A stretch of DNA of 64,000 nt from Bathynomus jamesi (taxonomy: Eukaryota; Arthropoda; Malacostraca; Isopoda; Cirolanidae). Of this stretch, positions 52,182 through 62,100 are shown piece by piece. Location of the stretch: positions 1-64,000 of the forward strand of contig JAJOZX010003222.1 in assembly GCA_023014485.1 (NCBI GenBank), written 5' to 3'. Each line of letters opens with the position of its first letter. Position 1 is the first letter of the stretch. A program made the translations under genes and the position numbers. The notes beneath the pieces are model-generated. The model was not told where the DNA came from. It saw nothing but the letters and a program-made list of their open reading frames with translations, and ran no database searches.

Positions 52182-52333
52182 TGAGCCAGCTGTACGACTC
52201 CCCCGATCTGTTTGAAGATCAAGATTTTTAGGCTCAGGCAACGCGTCTAATTTTCAGCGCTGCAGATCGGGATGAACTATTATCTACGCAGATTTTTACA
52301 GAAAATTGCGATTGGAAGATCCTACACTTATAA
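52182..52333 (+). pseudogene. Small unrecognised frame after the promoter
   Basis: ATG in context ACCATGAG gives MSQLYDSPDLFEDQDF, an in-frame TAG, then AQATRLIFSAADRDELLSTQ, FTENCDW and a stop. The sequence after the TAG stays in the same frame, so a single point change would have joined them. Acidic, soluble, no family recognised. It may be the first exon of the gene that includes 53274-53438. Confidence 0.35.
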
Positions 52334-52397
52334 GTGCCTAACCTAGCTTTATTCTGATTTTTCCTACAACAAAAAAATTAATCCCAGGACTCTTTCT

Positions 52398-52490
52398 CGT
52401 TTATAAGAATTGCATGCGGGCTCGAGTCCCGTTGCAGGCAGACGATGCATCAGCACTCGAAACCTGTCAGGATGTCTAGTTGTGGTTACA
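52398..52490 (+). repeat. 93-bp repeated block, copy 1
   Basis: Contains AAGAATTGCATGCGGGCTCG and the B-box-like GGCTCGAGTCCC, then GTTGCAGGCAGACGATG. Repeated at 53127-53205. No A box found. Confidence 0.45.
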
Positions 52491-52605
52491 ATTTGCTGTT
52501 AGTCTAACCTAGCTTTATTCTAAATTTTTCTCCAACGTAAAAATTAATCCCATTATGTTTTTAATTATTGTCTGTTTCCTTCGTGATTATTTCGGCATAT
52601 ATATA

Positions 52606-53011
52606 TGAGGGGTCGCACGTTTTAAGGTACCTAAGCGCCACCACAGGTGAAAACGTTTTTGATGGATATCACTTTTGACCGTTCCTCTATCGCGTGGTTT
52701 GAGTTATAATGACCTTACGACACTAGAAGTATGGTTGAAAACCTTATGAAGCGAACTACTTTTTTCACCTCTATCGCCAGCTGGCCTCTGCCGCTCAGAT
52801 GTGATGCGCGTCTTAAGGCCTCAATATCCCGTTCAACTGGTGGGAGTTGATGTGGTGGGGTGGGGGTGGCATAATTAGAACTCTAATTTAGCCAAAAATG
52901 AACGTTCTAGCTCAATTAATAACAAACTAGTGCCAGAATGTTGCTGAACTTTGGAGGCGATTTCTGGCGAATTTTAATTTTGGTGCTTAGGTACCTTAAG
53001 ACGCGCGACCC

Positions 53012-53015
<4 letters not shown>
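52606..53015. mobile_element. MITE with 34-bp inverted ends (410 bp)
   Basis: Left end TGAGGGGTCGCACGTTTTAA and inverted right end TGAAGGGTCGCGCGTCTTAA, both continuing into GGTACCTAAGC. Flanked by TATA on both sides. No coding. Confidence 0.75.
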
Positions 53016-53045
<30 letters not shown>

Positions 53046-53126
53046 GTTTTTATTTTTATATTACTCGATAATTTAAAAATTTATAGAAAGTTCTACTGTT
53101 AGGGTTATAGAAATATTAAAAACTAT

Positions 53127-53205
53127 TAAGAATTGCATGCGGCTCGAGTCCCGTTGCAGGCAGACGATATCTTAGCACTCGAAAACTGCCGGGATATCTG
53201 CTTTT
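53127..53205 (+). repeat. Repeated block, copy 2
   Basis: Second copy of the block at 52398-52490, with CTCGAGTCCCGTTGCAGGCA identical. The two copies flank the MITE at 52606-53015. Confidence 0.45.
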
Positions 53206-53273
53206 TTATTATAATTTTTTAAATTCGTGGCATTTTCTCTTATTGTAGCTCTTTATTTTTATTTAACTTTATA

Positions 53274-53438
53274 GGACCTATGTGGAACTTGAACGTGTTA
53301 TAGCTACTTTTCGTTTGGATGAAAGGGGAATAAATGTTATGGGTGCTTTACCGCACAGCCAAGCCAGTGACCTGAATACAGGGGTCGAGGTATTGGCTCA
53401 CATCTGGTCCAACGTATTCCAGGTCATCGAGGAACTAA
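53274..53438 (+). CDS. Exon-like frame, unrecognised
   Basis: An open frame of 54 codons (ELERVIATFRLDERGINVMG then LNTGVEVLAHIWSNVFQVIE). It is bounded by a pyrimidine-rich 3' splice site (TTTATTTAACTTTATAG) and a GTAAGT donor overlapping its stop codon. Codon usage looks coding, with no membrane helix and no known motif. It could be an internal or last exon of the gene starting at 52182, either a host gene or left-side cargo of Polinton copy 2. Confidence 0.4.
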
Positions 53439-53589
53439 TGTAAGTATTTTTGGGGTTAAGAACAAAACACATTGTATTTTCATTTATTAAATGGTAGAAA
53501 ACATGTACAAAGCGGAACCAGCGTCTATTAAATAAGTCTTAATGGCTACAAATAGGCCTTTACACAATAGAGATATACACCCTTACACA

Positions 53590-55060
53590 ATATATTGGGT
53601 TCTAACATATGGGAAACTATTTTTTATCTGTCTGCATACATTTTTATCGTTCATCTCTGTGTCGCACAAATCGAGTAATTTAAAAAAAATTATAAATCCC
53701 TTCCCACGTGACATGTGCATGAGAAATGAGAGGGCGTACATCCGGCACGTGTCGCTATAACATCCTTGAAAGCGATACGGGTTCCACACAATCTCAGATA
53801 CATGTAATTGCGCGATAAATTGCACAACCACAGAATCAATTCCCACTCTGTTGTAGACTTAAATGTGTGTTTACGCCAGCAAACAAGTCAGGTGTAATAT
53901 CAAATGAATAAATGTTAAATTCTTCGACAAATTCTTTCTGCGTTACATCAAACCAAAGCTCATCACAGCCACCTGTATTATGAGCCAGATTACTATAAGC
54001 TCTCGCGCAGAGCAGGAATACCGCGTCTGATGAGTAATCCGTAATCATATTCCCTCCTAAAGCGACGCAATTTACCTATAGAGTAATAATTTTAAGGCCG
54101 AAATTCTCGAATTTAAAGGCACTCTTTTTATATTTTCCATTTGTCGAGGCGTGGTCCTGCATTCCAATTAATATCCTTTAGGTAGAACACCAAGAGCCAC
54201 TTTTTCTAGTTGCTTCGCTTGCCAACCCGGCGGGCACGTGTATAGTTTGATCTGTACCTTGTTAATTGGGTATTTTACTGTGGCGTGTATTGTCTTTCTC
54301 AATTTCTATTTGTTTTGACAAACTTAATTTCACTCGGCGTACACGCAAATACGCCTCCATTATGTGAATCACAACGGGTTTTCCGCCCTCTTCTTGATCC
54401 GACCGCAGAATTATGCAGATCTCAGGAATCGTGTGGGTAAGCTTCAACTTCATATCCACCCCGTTCATAAGCAGTTTCTCCTGGAATGTAAAATCTGTAT
54501 GACGATTTCACATTCGTATATCTTTTTTTAGATTTTTAAATTTATCCTTTATACCGTTTTCATCTTTAGTATGGTAATATCCTTCGTCGGTTAAAAAGGT
54601 GTCCCTTCGCTTCTTTTGAAAAGTTGAGGACATTTTCCAGATTGCCTCGTAGGTGGTAGTACCCCGTTCCTGTCGAGATGTTAAACTGGTTTAAATACAC
54701 CTCACACTGGCTGAATATGGAGAGTAAAAAGTTGTTTCATGGTACGCAGAGTAACTATCATCGCAGTCCGTTCCATCAGAATGGGCTATACGCAGTTTAG
54801 CGTAAATGTGCATGTAGCTCGAGTAAAAAAGTAAGGGCCTGTGCTGGGTATCACGAATTCTATGGGGGCACTCGGCGAACTAAATGTGTTTAATGGGTTA
54901 ATTGTAATAAAGTCGCTATGCTCAATAGACACCTGAGTGGGGGGCATATCAAAGAGGGACAGTTCCGATTTACAAGCATTGTGAACTACACGGATGGATG
55001 AAACGCGCCATGACGAGTCAAAAATAGTGCCACCTCTCTCGACAAGTATTAGTCAGCCTA
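53590..55060 (-). pseudogene. Polinton major capsid protein (F54H12.2-like), copy 2
   Basis: Minus-strand fragments in the order expected for the double-jelly-roll major capsid protein of Mavericks, often annotated F54H12.2-like. KSELSLFDMPPTQVSIE and PIEFVIPSTG are near 55000-54840. LMNGVDMKLKL and EAYLRVRRVKLS are near 54470-54330. IGMQDHASTNGKYKKSAF and FNIYSFDITPDL are near 54170-53890. A decayed C-terminus runs to about 53590. Several stops and frameshifts. It would form the icosahedral shell. It is the leftmost of the minus-strand virion genes. Confidence 0.75.
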
Positions 55061-55109
55061 TGATTCGTGAGAGTAGTGTCCTCTGCTTATATCAGTTAAA
55101 AAATTGATC

Positions 55110-55470
55110 AGCCATGGGTTTCATGCGCTTAGAGCACTTGTTTTTTGATTTCTTTTACGTTTAGCGCCACGTGATGGTAACCCCTTCTTCCTGGCAGATC
55201 TCTTCTTTCCGCCACCACGCATTTTTCTCTTTGCATCTTTGATGATTTCGTCCCGTGTACGTTTTAAATGTTTTTTTAGAGCTTCTTTAGGCTTAGTTCC
55301 CCATTATGTCTTCTGCCGCGTTAAAACCTGTTTGTAACGCCTTCCGCCCTAGGTACCTGGCACCCCTCTTCAACAGTGGGACAGCGGTGCGTAGTATGGA
55401 TGAAAAAATGGATCCAACCACTCCCACGCTGGTATCTCACTCCTCGATAGACTGTGAATGGCCTTCGGGT
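55110..55470 (-). pseudogene. Basic pVI-like virion protein, copy 2
   Basis: The minus strand has SIFSSILRTAVPLLKRG and ARYLGRKALQTGFNAA, an amphipathic segment. After a frame change comes a Lys/Arg-rich part with KRKMRGGGKKRSARKK. The sequence MRGGG fits the (M/I/L)xGG-x pattern cleaved by adenovirus-type proteases. This layout is common to a small protein lying between capsid genes in Polinton and adintovirus-like genomes. Family name by resemblance only. Confidence 0.5.
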
Positions 55471-56331
55471 CATTATAAACGGCGAAAGTGTAGTTTCACT
55501 GTTAAGCTCCCATCACCGAATGGGAAATTTTTTCCCTCAATCGTTCTTATATATATCGAGATGTTGGTTAATAGATTAGTCGCAACATTCACATAATGGG
55601 GCTTGTCATATGTAATGCTCAAACTTTTCCCTCTATGGTTGGGGATGTGTGCAATGCGCAGCAGGCGCGCCTGGGTGTCCCCAACAAATTGGTGCTCTAC
55701 GATATTGCTGTAAATATAGCACATGTCTGGGGGGAGAGCTTTCACCCAATTTCTCCATCTTCAATTGATACATTAAGCTGGACAAGTCATGCTGTGCCTC
55801 GTGAAAGGTATCTCTTTGGAGAGCTGCGCTATATCGGCCCTCAGCCACAATTGTGAACAGCTCTTTATCTTTAATATTTCTACTAAGCGTTGACTTTAAC
55901 TTCAATGTGCATGCAGGCGTGTCTATGTTTACGACTTCAAAAAGTAAATCGTTTGTCAGGTACGACTTTTCAAGACTCTTGTTTAACCCCGTCACAATGT
56001 CCATGGCTGTATCATAATGCCGATTCCTAGCGAACATTTGTGCTATAGTACTGTTCCTCACCGAACAGGACTGAACGCATAGTATTGTCTAAGGTTATGC
56101 CTAATTTTTCGCACTCATCGATTCTTCTAAGGATCAGAAATATGATTTGCTCATTTTCAAGAGTTAAAAATTTGGAGACTAACTGGAGTTCACATAAACC
56201 CACCTCATACGAATCACGCTCCAATTCAATGGGTCCGTGGAGTTCTGTCACAAAGTTGGCGAGGGTGTTGTTAGGATGTACAGAGAGAGAAGAAGAGACG
56301 GGAGTGTGACATAGAAGTGGCTAGGCGCCAT
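55470..56331 (-). pseudogene. Polinton penton-like minor capsid protein, copy 2
   Basis: Start ATG at 56331 (MAPSHFYVTL, then a frameshift). The N-terminal motif region TELHGPIELERDSYEVGLCE (about 56250-56190) is shared with copy 1. A middle section (56061-55640) follows. The C-terminus has YIYSNIVEHQFVGDTQARLL, KPHYVNVATN and a final VKLHFRRL (55745-55473), a combination I associate with the minor capsid protein of Polintons. Three or more frames. Lies just after the integrase. Confidence 0.65.
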
Positions 56332-56344
56332 GTTGCATAATTAA

Positions 56345-57358
56345 GCTTCATTATTGCAGCAGCTTTTATATAGTTGAAGCTTTCTGGGTAACCCAGCCAT
56401 TTCACCAGGTACATTTTTCTCTTTCCTGAACCTTTGCTGCCTAAAATTTTTTCAATTTTAAACACACTTTTTCCTAAATTAAATGTCACTTTCTGCAACT
56501 CCTCGCGGTAAAAGCCTCCAGCGATCTCTTCCCCATTCAAATCTTCAACGTAATACATCATTATCTCCTTTAGGTCTCATAGCACGAACTTTAAAAATCT
56601 CACGTGTCCATCCTTGCTCAAATCCCTTCGCGAATTTATTTCCCGAACGTGATAGCCTTACATAATCATTGATTTTGAAATGTGTAGTGCGGTGGCGGTG
56701 CTCCATCTCTTCTCACCTCTGGCAGCGCACCTCTTTCTAAAACTTCGTTAGGTGTTGTGCCAATCGTACGGTGGTGTGAACGGTTGTATGATGATGCCAA
56801 TGACCCGAGAACGTTTATATATCTGTATGTGTTTTATGTGTAAAATAGCGATGCATGCGTTCCTTTATGGTACGTTGAACTCTTTCAGCTAAAGAGGCCT
56901 TATGTATAGAACTGCTAGTGTAGTAACTGATATTAAACTCTGTCAGCATGTTCTGAAAAGCGCGACCTATAAATTCTTTCCCCATATCCGTACAAAAATA
57001 GCCAGGAACCCTTTCTTCTTTTAACATCAACGTTTTGGTCGCTTTAGCAACTGTTTCAGGCGATTTATTTTTCAGGGAATTAGCCACAGATATCTAGAGA
57101 ATACATCTATTATGAATAGGATGTAGCGGTATCCGTCATTATACACTGAATATCTTTGCATGTCTGTTAAATCCGCTTGCCAAATAGAGTCAATCGAATC
57201 CGCGGTTGTCTTGGCCGTTTTAAACCTTTTTCTCACCGGTTTATGAAGTGTATAAGCATCCTGTTCCCGCAAAAACCGCTCAACATCTTTTTTCCTACTC
57301 CGTAAACACCTCTGTACAGTCTATTAACGCCACCATAGGAGGCGGGGTTAGAAATGTC
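56345..57358 (-). pseudogene. Polinton integrase with chromodomain, copy 2
   Basis: Minus-strand blocks. IDSIWQADLTDMQRYSVYND (57190-57130) carries the first catalytic Asp. VPGYFCTDMGKEF and AERVQRTIKERMHRYF (57020-56840) carry the second Asp and the Glu region. An SH3-like block has NDYVRLSRSGNKFAKGF (about 56670-56620). The chromodomain has FKIEKILG then MYLVKWLGYPESFN (56460-56380). The order matches retroviral-type Polinton integrases. Frameshifts at several points. It would have inserted the element into chromatin. Confidence 0.8.
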
Positions 57359-57372
57359 ATAATAGCGTTTAC

Positions 57373-58117
57373 TTAATATGTTAGCCATTTGCGTATTTTA
57401 GAGACACGTGGATAAGGTTGGCCGTTTGTTCTCTTCTTTCTCTTCTTCAGAGACGCTGCTGCTGGGGGCGATGGCGTACTCAGTTGTGACACATGCGAGA
57501 CTTGATCCAGGTCTTTTAACCTATTCAGATTACCTATCAATGTTTTGGGGACATTTATTTGTTGTAGTCTTGCTTTAATATGCTTCCATCCTGTTGGTGA
57601 GGGTCTGTCCCACTTTCTCACCAGATCATGAACAATATCAACGATATTGGATCCTTGTACCCTTGTTCCTTCAACAATGACCTCGCCTGTATCGGCCCAC
57701 TGTATGATGGGGTCCTCACTCAATAGATTATAAAGACTTAAGCCTTTATTCCTCAATGTATGTGGGAGCTGTTTTTTAACACATGTTCGATGTGTTGTGT
57801 TCCGTTGTTCTTTGGTTGGTCATCTCTAACGTCGGGCCAGGTCCTGTGTCGCCATGCTCAGCGCTACTCGCGCTGTGCCTAATAACCACGGGGAGCTCTG
57901 TAGGATTCTTATAATCTTCGTACTCATGAAGAAATTTCTGCAAAGCCTCTTGGTACAAGATTTTCTCATCAGGTGACTTTTCACTGTTTAATAGGGCTAG
58001 CAACTCGCTTTCCATTCTTTTAAGCCTACTTTTACGGGGTTCTAGAGCCGTGTCTGGAATCTTTGAACTTTGCAATGAAGCATACACCTCGTGCGGAATC
58101 ACAACCACCTTCTTCAT
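57373..58117 (-). pseudogene. Conserved two-part Polinton protein, copy 2
   Basis: MKKVVVIPHEVYASLQ at 58117, with SRLKRMESELLALL and EALQKFLHEYEDYKNP, then one frameshift near 57765, and RNKGLSLYNLLSEDP, VIVEGTRVQGSNIVDIV, LIGNLNRL and a basic tail to 57373. Same as 17660-18356. Conservation of both halves between the two copies shows it is a real gene of the element. Function unknown. Confidence 0.6.
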
Positions 58118-58368
58118 TATATTAATCTAGTCAGTAAAGGACCCAAAACTGAAAATAAGATGGGTAGGAATGATCCTCCTCTTTGTACAATAATTCGCTT
58201 TTTCTTACCCACAGTTTGACTTTTATGAGCGAGCGCTCGTATTATGTTCTTGTAACGATGTAAGCGACCCTTCTGAGAGGGTTTTATTGGCACATTACAT
58301 TTTATAACATTACGAGAGATTTCACAGATGCATTTTAAAAAGTCAGAGTCGATATTTTTAACAAACAT
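58117..58368 (-). CDS. Short pX-like virion protein, copy 2
   Basis: An 83-codon frame that is open. MFVKNIDSDFLKCICEISRN is followed by a basic segment, SQTVGKKKRIIVQRGGSF, and a hydrophobic end, LPILFSVLGPLLTRLI. Its stop overlaps the start region of the two-part gene. It may be the C-terminal part of a longer protein, since copy 1 has related codons upstream. The basic-then-hydrophobic layout suggests a DNA-condensing or membrane-active virion peptide. This is inference. Confidence 0.5.
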   Translation of the reverse strand: MFVKNIDSDFLKCICEISRNVIKCNVPIKPSQKGRLHRYKNIIRALAHKSQTVGKKKRIIVQRGGSFLPILFSVLGPLLTRLI

Positions 58369-58436
58369 TTGATGCAGTGCCCGGGGCGATCATTGATAGA
58401 TTTTTATTAATTAACGATATTTCTTCAGCCGATTTG

Positions 58437-59075
58437 TCATTCTGGAATATACACCGTTTCAGGTTCGCTTTGGAATATATTCGTTCTTAGAAGCACCCTA
58501 AACGTGTTTCGCGGGTGAAGGTCACAAAGCAAATATCGATAACGCTGCTTTGTGGCTTCTTTATAAACCTCCAAAAACTCCTTACGCTGATTCGGGAAAA
58601 TTTGATTGGCTAATACCCCAATTTGTGACATCTCTACCTTGTGCAAATAAGACTAGATATTGTGTATTTAGCGACACATCGCGCATGTATCTATTTTTGA
58701 AAAATAGATTCTGGTTGATGAAGAATACGCTTAGGTTAAGATGGTGGGAGAACAGTGCAAATGTCTCGGTAAACGTTTTATTCATTTCCAACATGAGATC
58801 GTCAATTACAATAACTGTATGCTCATTACCTTTTAACGAATTAATGTCATAGACCCCCTTCTGGAACAAAATTTCATCTTGATACTCGTTGAACACTGAT
58901 ACGTCGAATAGCATCATATTACTTTATGCACAGATTTTGAGAACATCTCCCCCTTATCTTTAATGATTTTAAGCATAAATACAATTTCTCCACATCCTGT
59001 AGGGCCAGATATGATACATGTGGAGGAACTTGTGAACCTGAATTTTTCTACAGATTCCATCTCTAACACGTCACA
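58437..59075 (-). pseudogene. Polinton packaging ATPase, copy 2
   Basis: SSSTCIISGPTGCGE (about 59035-58990): the Walker A reads GPTGCGEI where copy 1 has GPTGCGKT, so the phosphate-binding Lys and Thr are lost. A stop and frameshift lie near 58920. Then come ILFQKGVYDINSLKGNEHTV, the Walker B-like VIVIDDLML, INQNLFFKNRYMRDVSLNT, and after another frameshift DLHPRNTFRVLLRTNIF. Genome-packaging motor family. Divergent from PolB. Confidence 0.8.
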
Positions 59076-59151
59076 CCCCTAAGTGGGTCATTTACAAAAT
59101 ATTACAAATTTTGAGTGCTGTTCCTTATATTTTGTTTTCTTCTTCCACAGA
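59076..59151. promoter_or_regulatory. Divergent ATPase/PolB intergenic region, copy 2
   Basis: About 75 bp between the ATPase start (minus) and the 3' splice site at 59151 on the plus strand (TTTTCTTCTTCCACAG). Same arrangement as in copy 1. Confidence 0.4.
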
Positions 59152-62100
59152 ACCGTGAATGACGACGATGTACAGCACCCCATCATCGATATCACAAACG
59201 AGCCCGTTGACTGTGCAGCTATAGAACCCTTCCCCGCTGACGAACCCTCACCAGCGACATCTGTAGCATGATGAAGAACCCTCCACGTCAGGTATAAAGC
59301 ATGCCAGGATTGCTCCGGTTGTTAGACCCCCAGTAATAGAGTCCCAACCCTCATCTTGCGACACAACCCCCACAATAGTACCTTCCTCAAATATGCCCCA
59401 TTGTTCAGTTCCGCGTACTTCCTCCACAACAGCTTGTCATACTGAGGAGGATGCTATAATATTCGAGCTGGTGCGCACCGCTACCCGCACGCCAACCCTG
59501 ACTAGAAATCGGTACGTGGTCAGGGTTGACCCTGTGTCCCTGTATACCAACGGACTGCGGCGCGTAGTTGAACGTATTGTGGTGATTGCCTTTCAGAACC
59601 GCGAATAACGTGAAGTCCGGACAAGGTTATCCTTCAGGTTCGGGTCAGATGAGGGGACGATTTTTGGGTGGTAATACTGTTCAGACGTTTGGCGGCTGTA
59701 GATATAGAATATATCTTGGGGCGTATAATGCAAGCCTCTCAAAGTGGTACATCCTTCAATATGGACAACTTCATGGTAGATATTGACAGAGTATTCCGGG
59801 TTGCGGGTCATAATGCCACACCTTATACTGTTAATTTCAATTCTCCGGCTATTTACAGTAAGCATTTAAACGTCGATCGTGGTTGTGGTTTTATAGCAAT
59901 AGTTTTAGTTCATATATTCACTGTGCTAAATGGACAAAATTAATTTGGCTGGCCACGGTTGTGCAGCGTGCCCGTAAACTGGTTTCAGATTGTAAGCTTG
60001 AGTTTGAGTGTAATATGGGTCCTGAAGAACTGAGAAGGGCCGAGCAGGAAATGAATGCACTTATAGTCGTATTTGGAATGGATGATCGTCGTAGGACTGT
60101 GTATGTTTTTAAAAGCACCGTGAGAGATCGTACAAGACCTCTACTAATTTTAGGATTGTCAGGAACATCGTATCTCCCCATCCGTAACATAAGGGCTCTC
60201 TACGCCAGTTATGATAAAAGTCGAAAATATGGAAGGCATCATGATTTGTGTAAGGGTTGTCTCGAGTTTGCTGATGATATGGTGAAACATTGTAAGGATT
60301 GCTACATGGTATGTGAGCAGTGTAAAAGCCCCAAATGTGAAAGTCAGGTAGTTGAAACCGAGAAGAGGGAATGTAATGTGTGTAGACGTACATTTTTCAA
60401 TAATAAATGCTTTGACTCCATAAATCAAATGGCACTTGCAGGAAAATGAGGATTTGTAAGTGCGGTATGTTTCACATGATGGATAATTGGGGAATTTCAA
60501 ACATAAATGCGATGAAATTCACTGTTCTACATGTCATGAAAAATATAAGGCGGATGGAGTGAAGCATGTATGTTATATGAAAGATGCTAACCTAAAAATA
60601 GCCCTTGTATAACCGTGTACTACGATATAGAAACTTACACGAACGCTGAAACCAAAGAGGTCATTCCACATTTACTCGTAAGTCAGACTATCTGTGATGA
60701 GTGCATGGAGTCGAGTGTGATGAGTGCCACAAATGTGGAAAACGGACAAACGTTTTTAAAACGAATGCACACGACAGCCCTGTGAAACTCTTTGTATCCT
60801 ATATTGTCAAATTAGCGGACAAGTTAAAAAAATGACTGTGTATATTCTTGCCCATAACGGGGCGAAATTTGACACACAGTTCCTTTATAAGGAGCTGCTT
60901 GAACACGAGTCGTCTGCGATATTTACAGGTGATCCCTTGAAAAGAGGCAACAAACTAATACAGATGCAGATAAGAGGTAATGTACAGTTTAAAGACACCC
61001 TGCTGTTCACACCTTGTAAATTAGCAAAGCTGCCCAAGGTCATGGGCGTAGCCGCTGAAGTTTCAAAAGGGTATTTCCCTTACACATTCCTCACTAACGA
61101 AACTTTGAATTACGTAGGACTACCTCCACCCAAACATTACTTTAACTACACCAACATGAGTGATAGTGAGCGTGAAGATTTTGACCGCTACTACAACAGT
61201 TTTAATGAAGCTAATCCATACAATATAGCCGATGAATGTGAACGTTATTGCGTGAATGACGTACGTGTACTTAGAGTATGCTTTCAAGCCTTTAGAAGGA
61301 TGTACATAACCCGTTTCAAATGCGATCCGCTGCAAGTCGCGACCACGATCGCCTCATTATGTTTTACAGTGTTCAAGAATAACTTCATGCCTAAAGACAC
61401 CTTAGCAATCATTCACAGAAACAACCCCGCAGTTATGGGCACAAGGCTATTTACTGGCTCATACACCTACAGCAACAGACCGGGGTATACATAAAACATG
61501 CCCGCAACACGGGTGAAGTACCCGTTAAGGTCAATGGTCGTGTTTTTTGGGTTGACGGCCTAAGTGAGGATCCAGCCACTGGTGAGAAGACTGTGTATTC
61601 CTTTAACGGCTGCTGGTGGCATGGATGCCCGCGCGTGAATGTGCCGTCACAGGGGACCTTTATGGAAGATCCCCCGCCGACAGCCTCGCATGGACCCGTA
61701 ACCGTGATCAACTTATAGGCTCCCAGTTCACTCACAAAATCGTGTGGGAGCATGAGTATGATGCACGGATGGAAACAGATGCCCAGTACCGTGAAGAAAT
61801 AAGGACCATCAAACGTTCAATGGTGTTGGACCCCCTCAAATGCGGTGACAGCTTGTTTGGAGGGCGCACAAACCCATTCAAGCTATACTTTCCGCCTACG
61901 GAGGGCGTGAAACTCCACTACTACGACTTCTGCTTTTATACCCTACGTGATGAAGAACAATCCGTACCCCGTAGGTGCACCTGAAAAAATGGTGGGTCCC
62001 ACCATACCAACCATCGAGGAGTTTTCAGCTAACTTGAATGAGCGCTACTTTGGACTCTCTTTCGTAGACGTGCTCCCCCTCGCGATTTATGGATGCCGAT

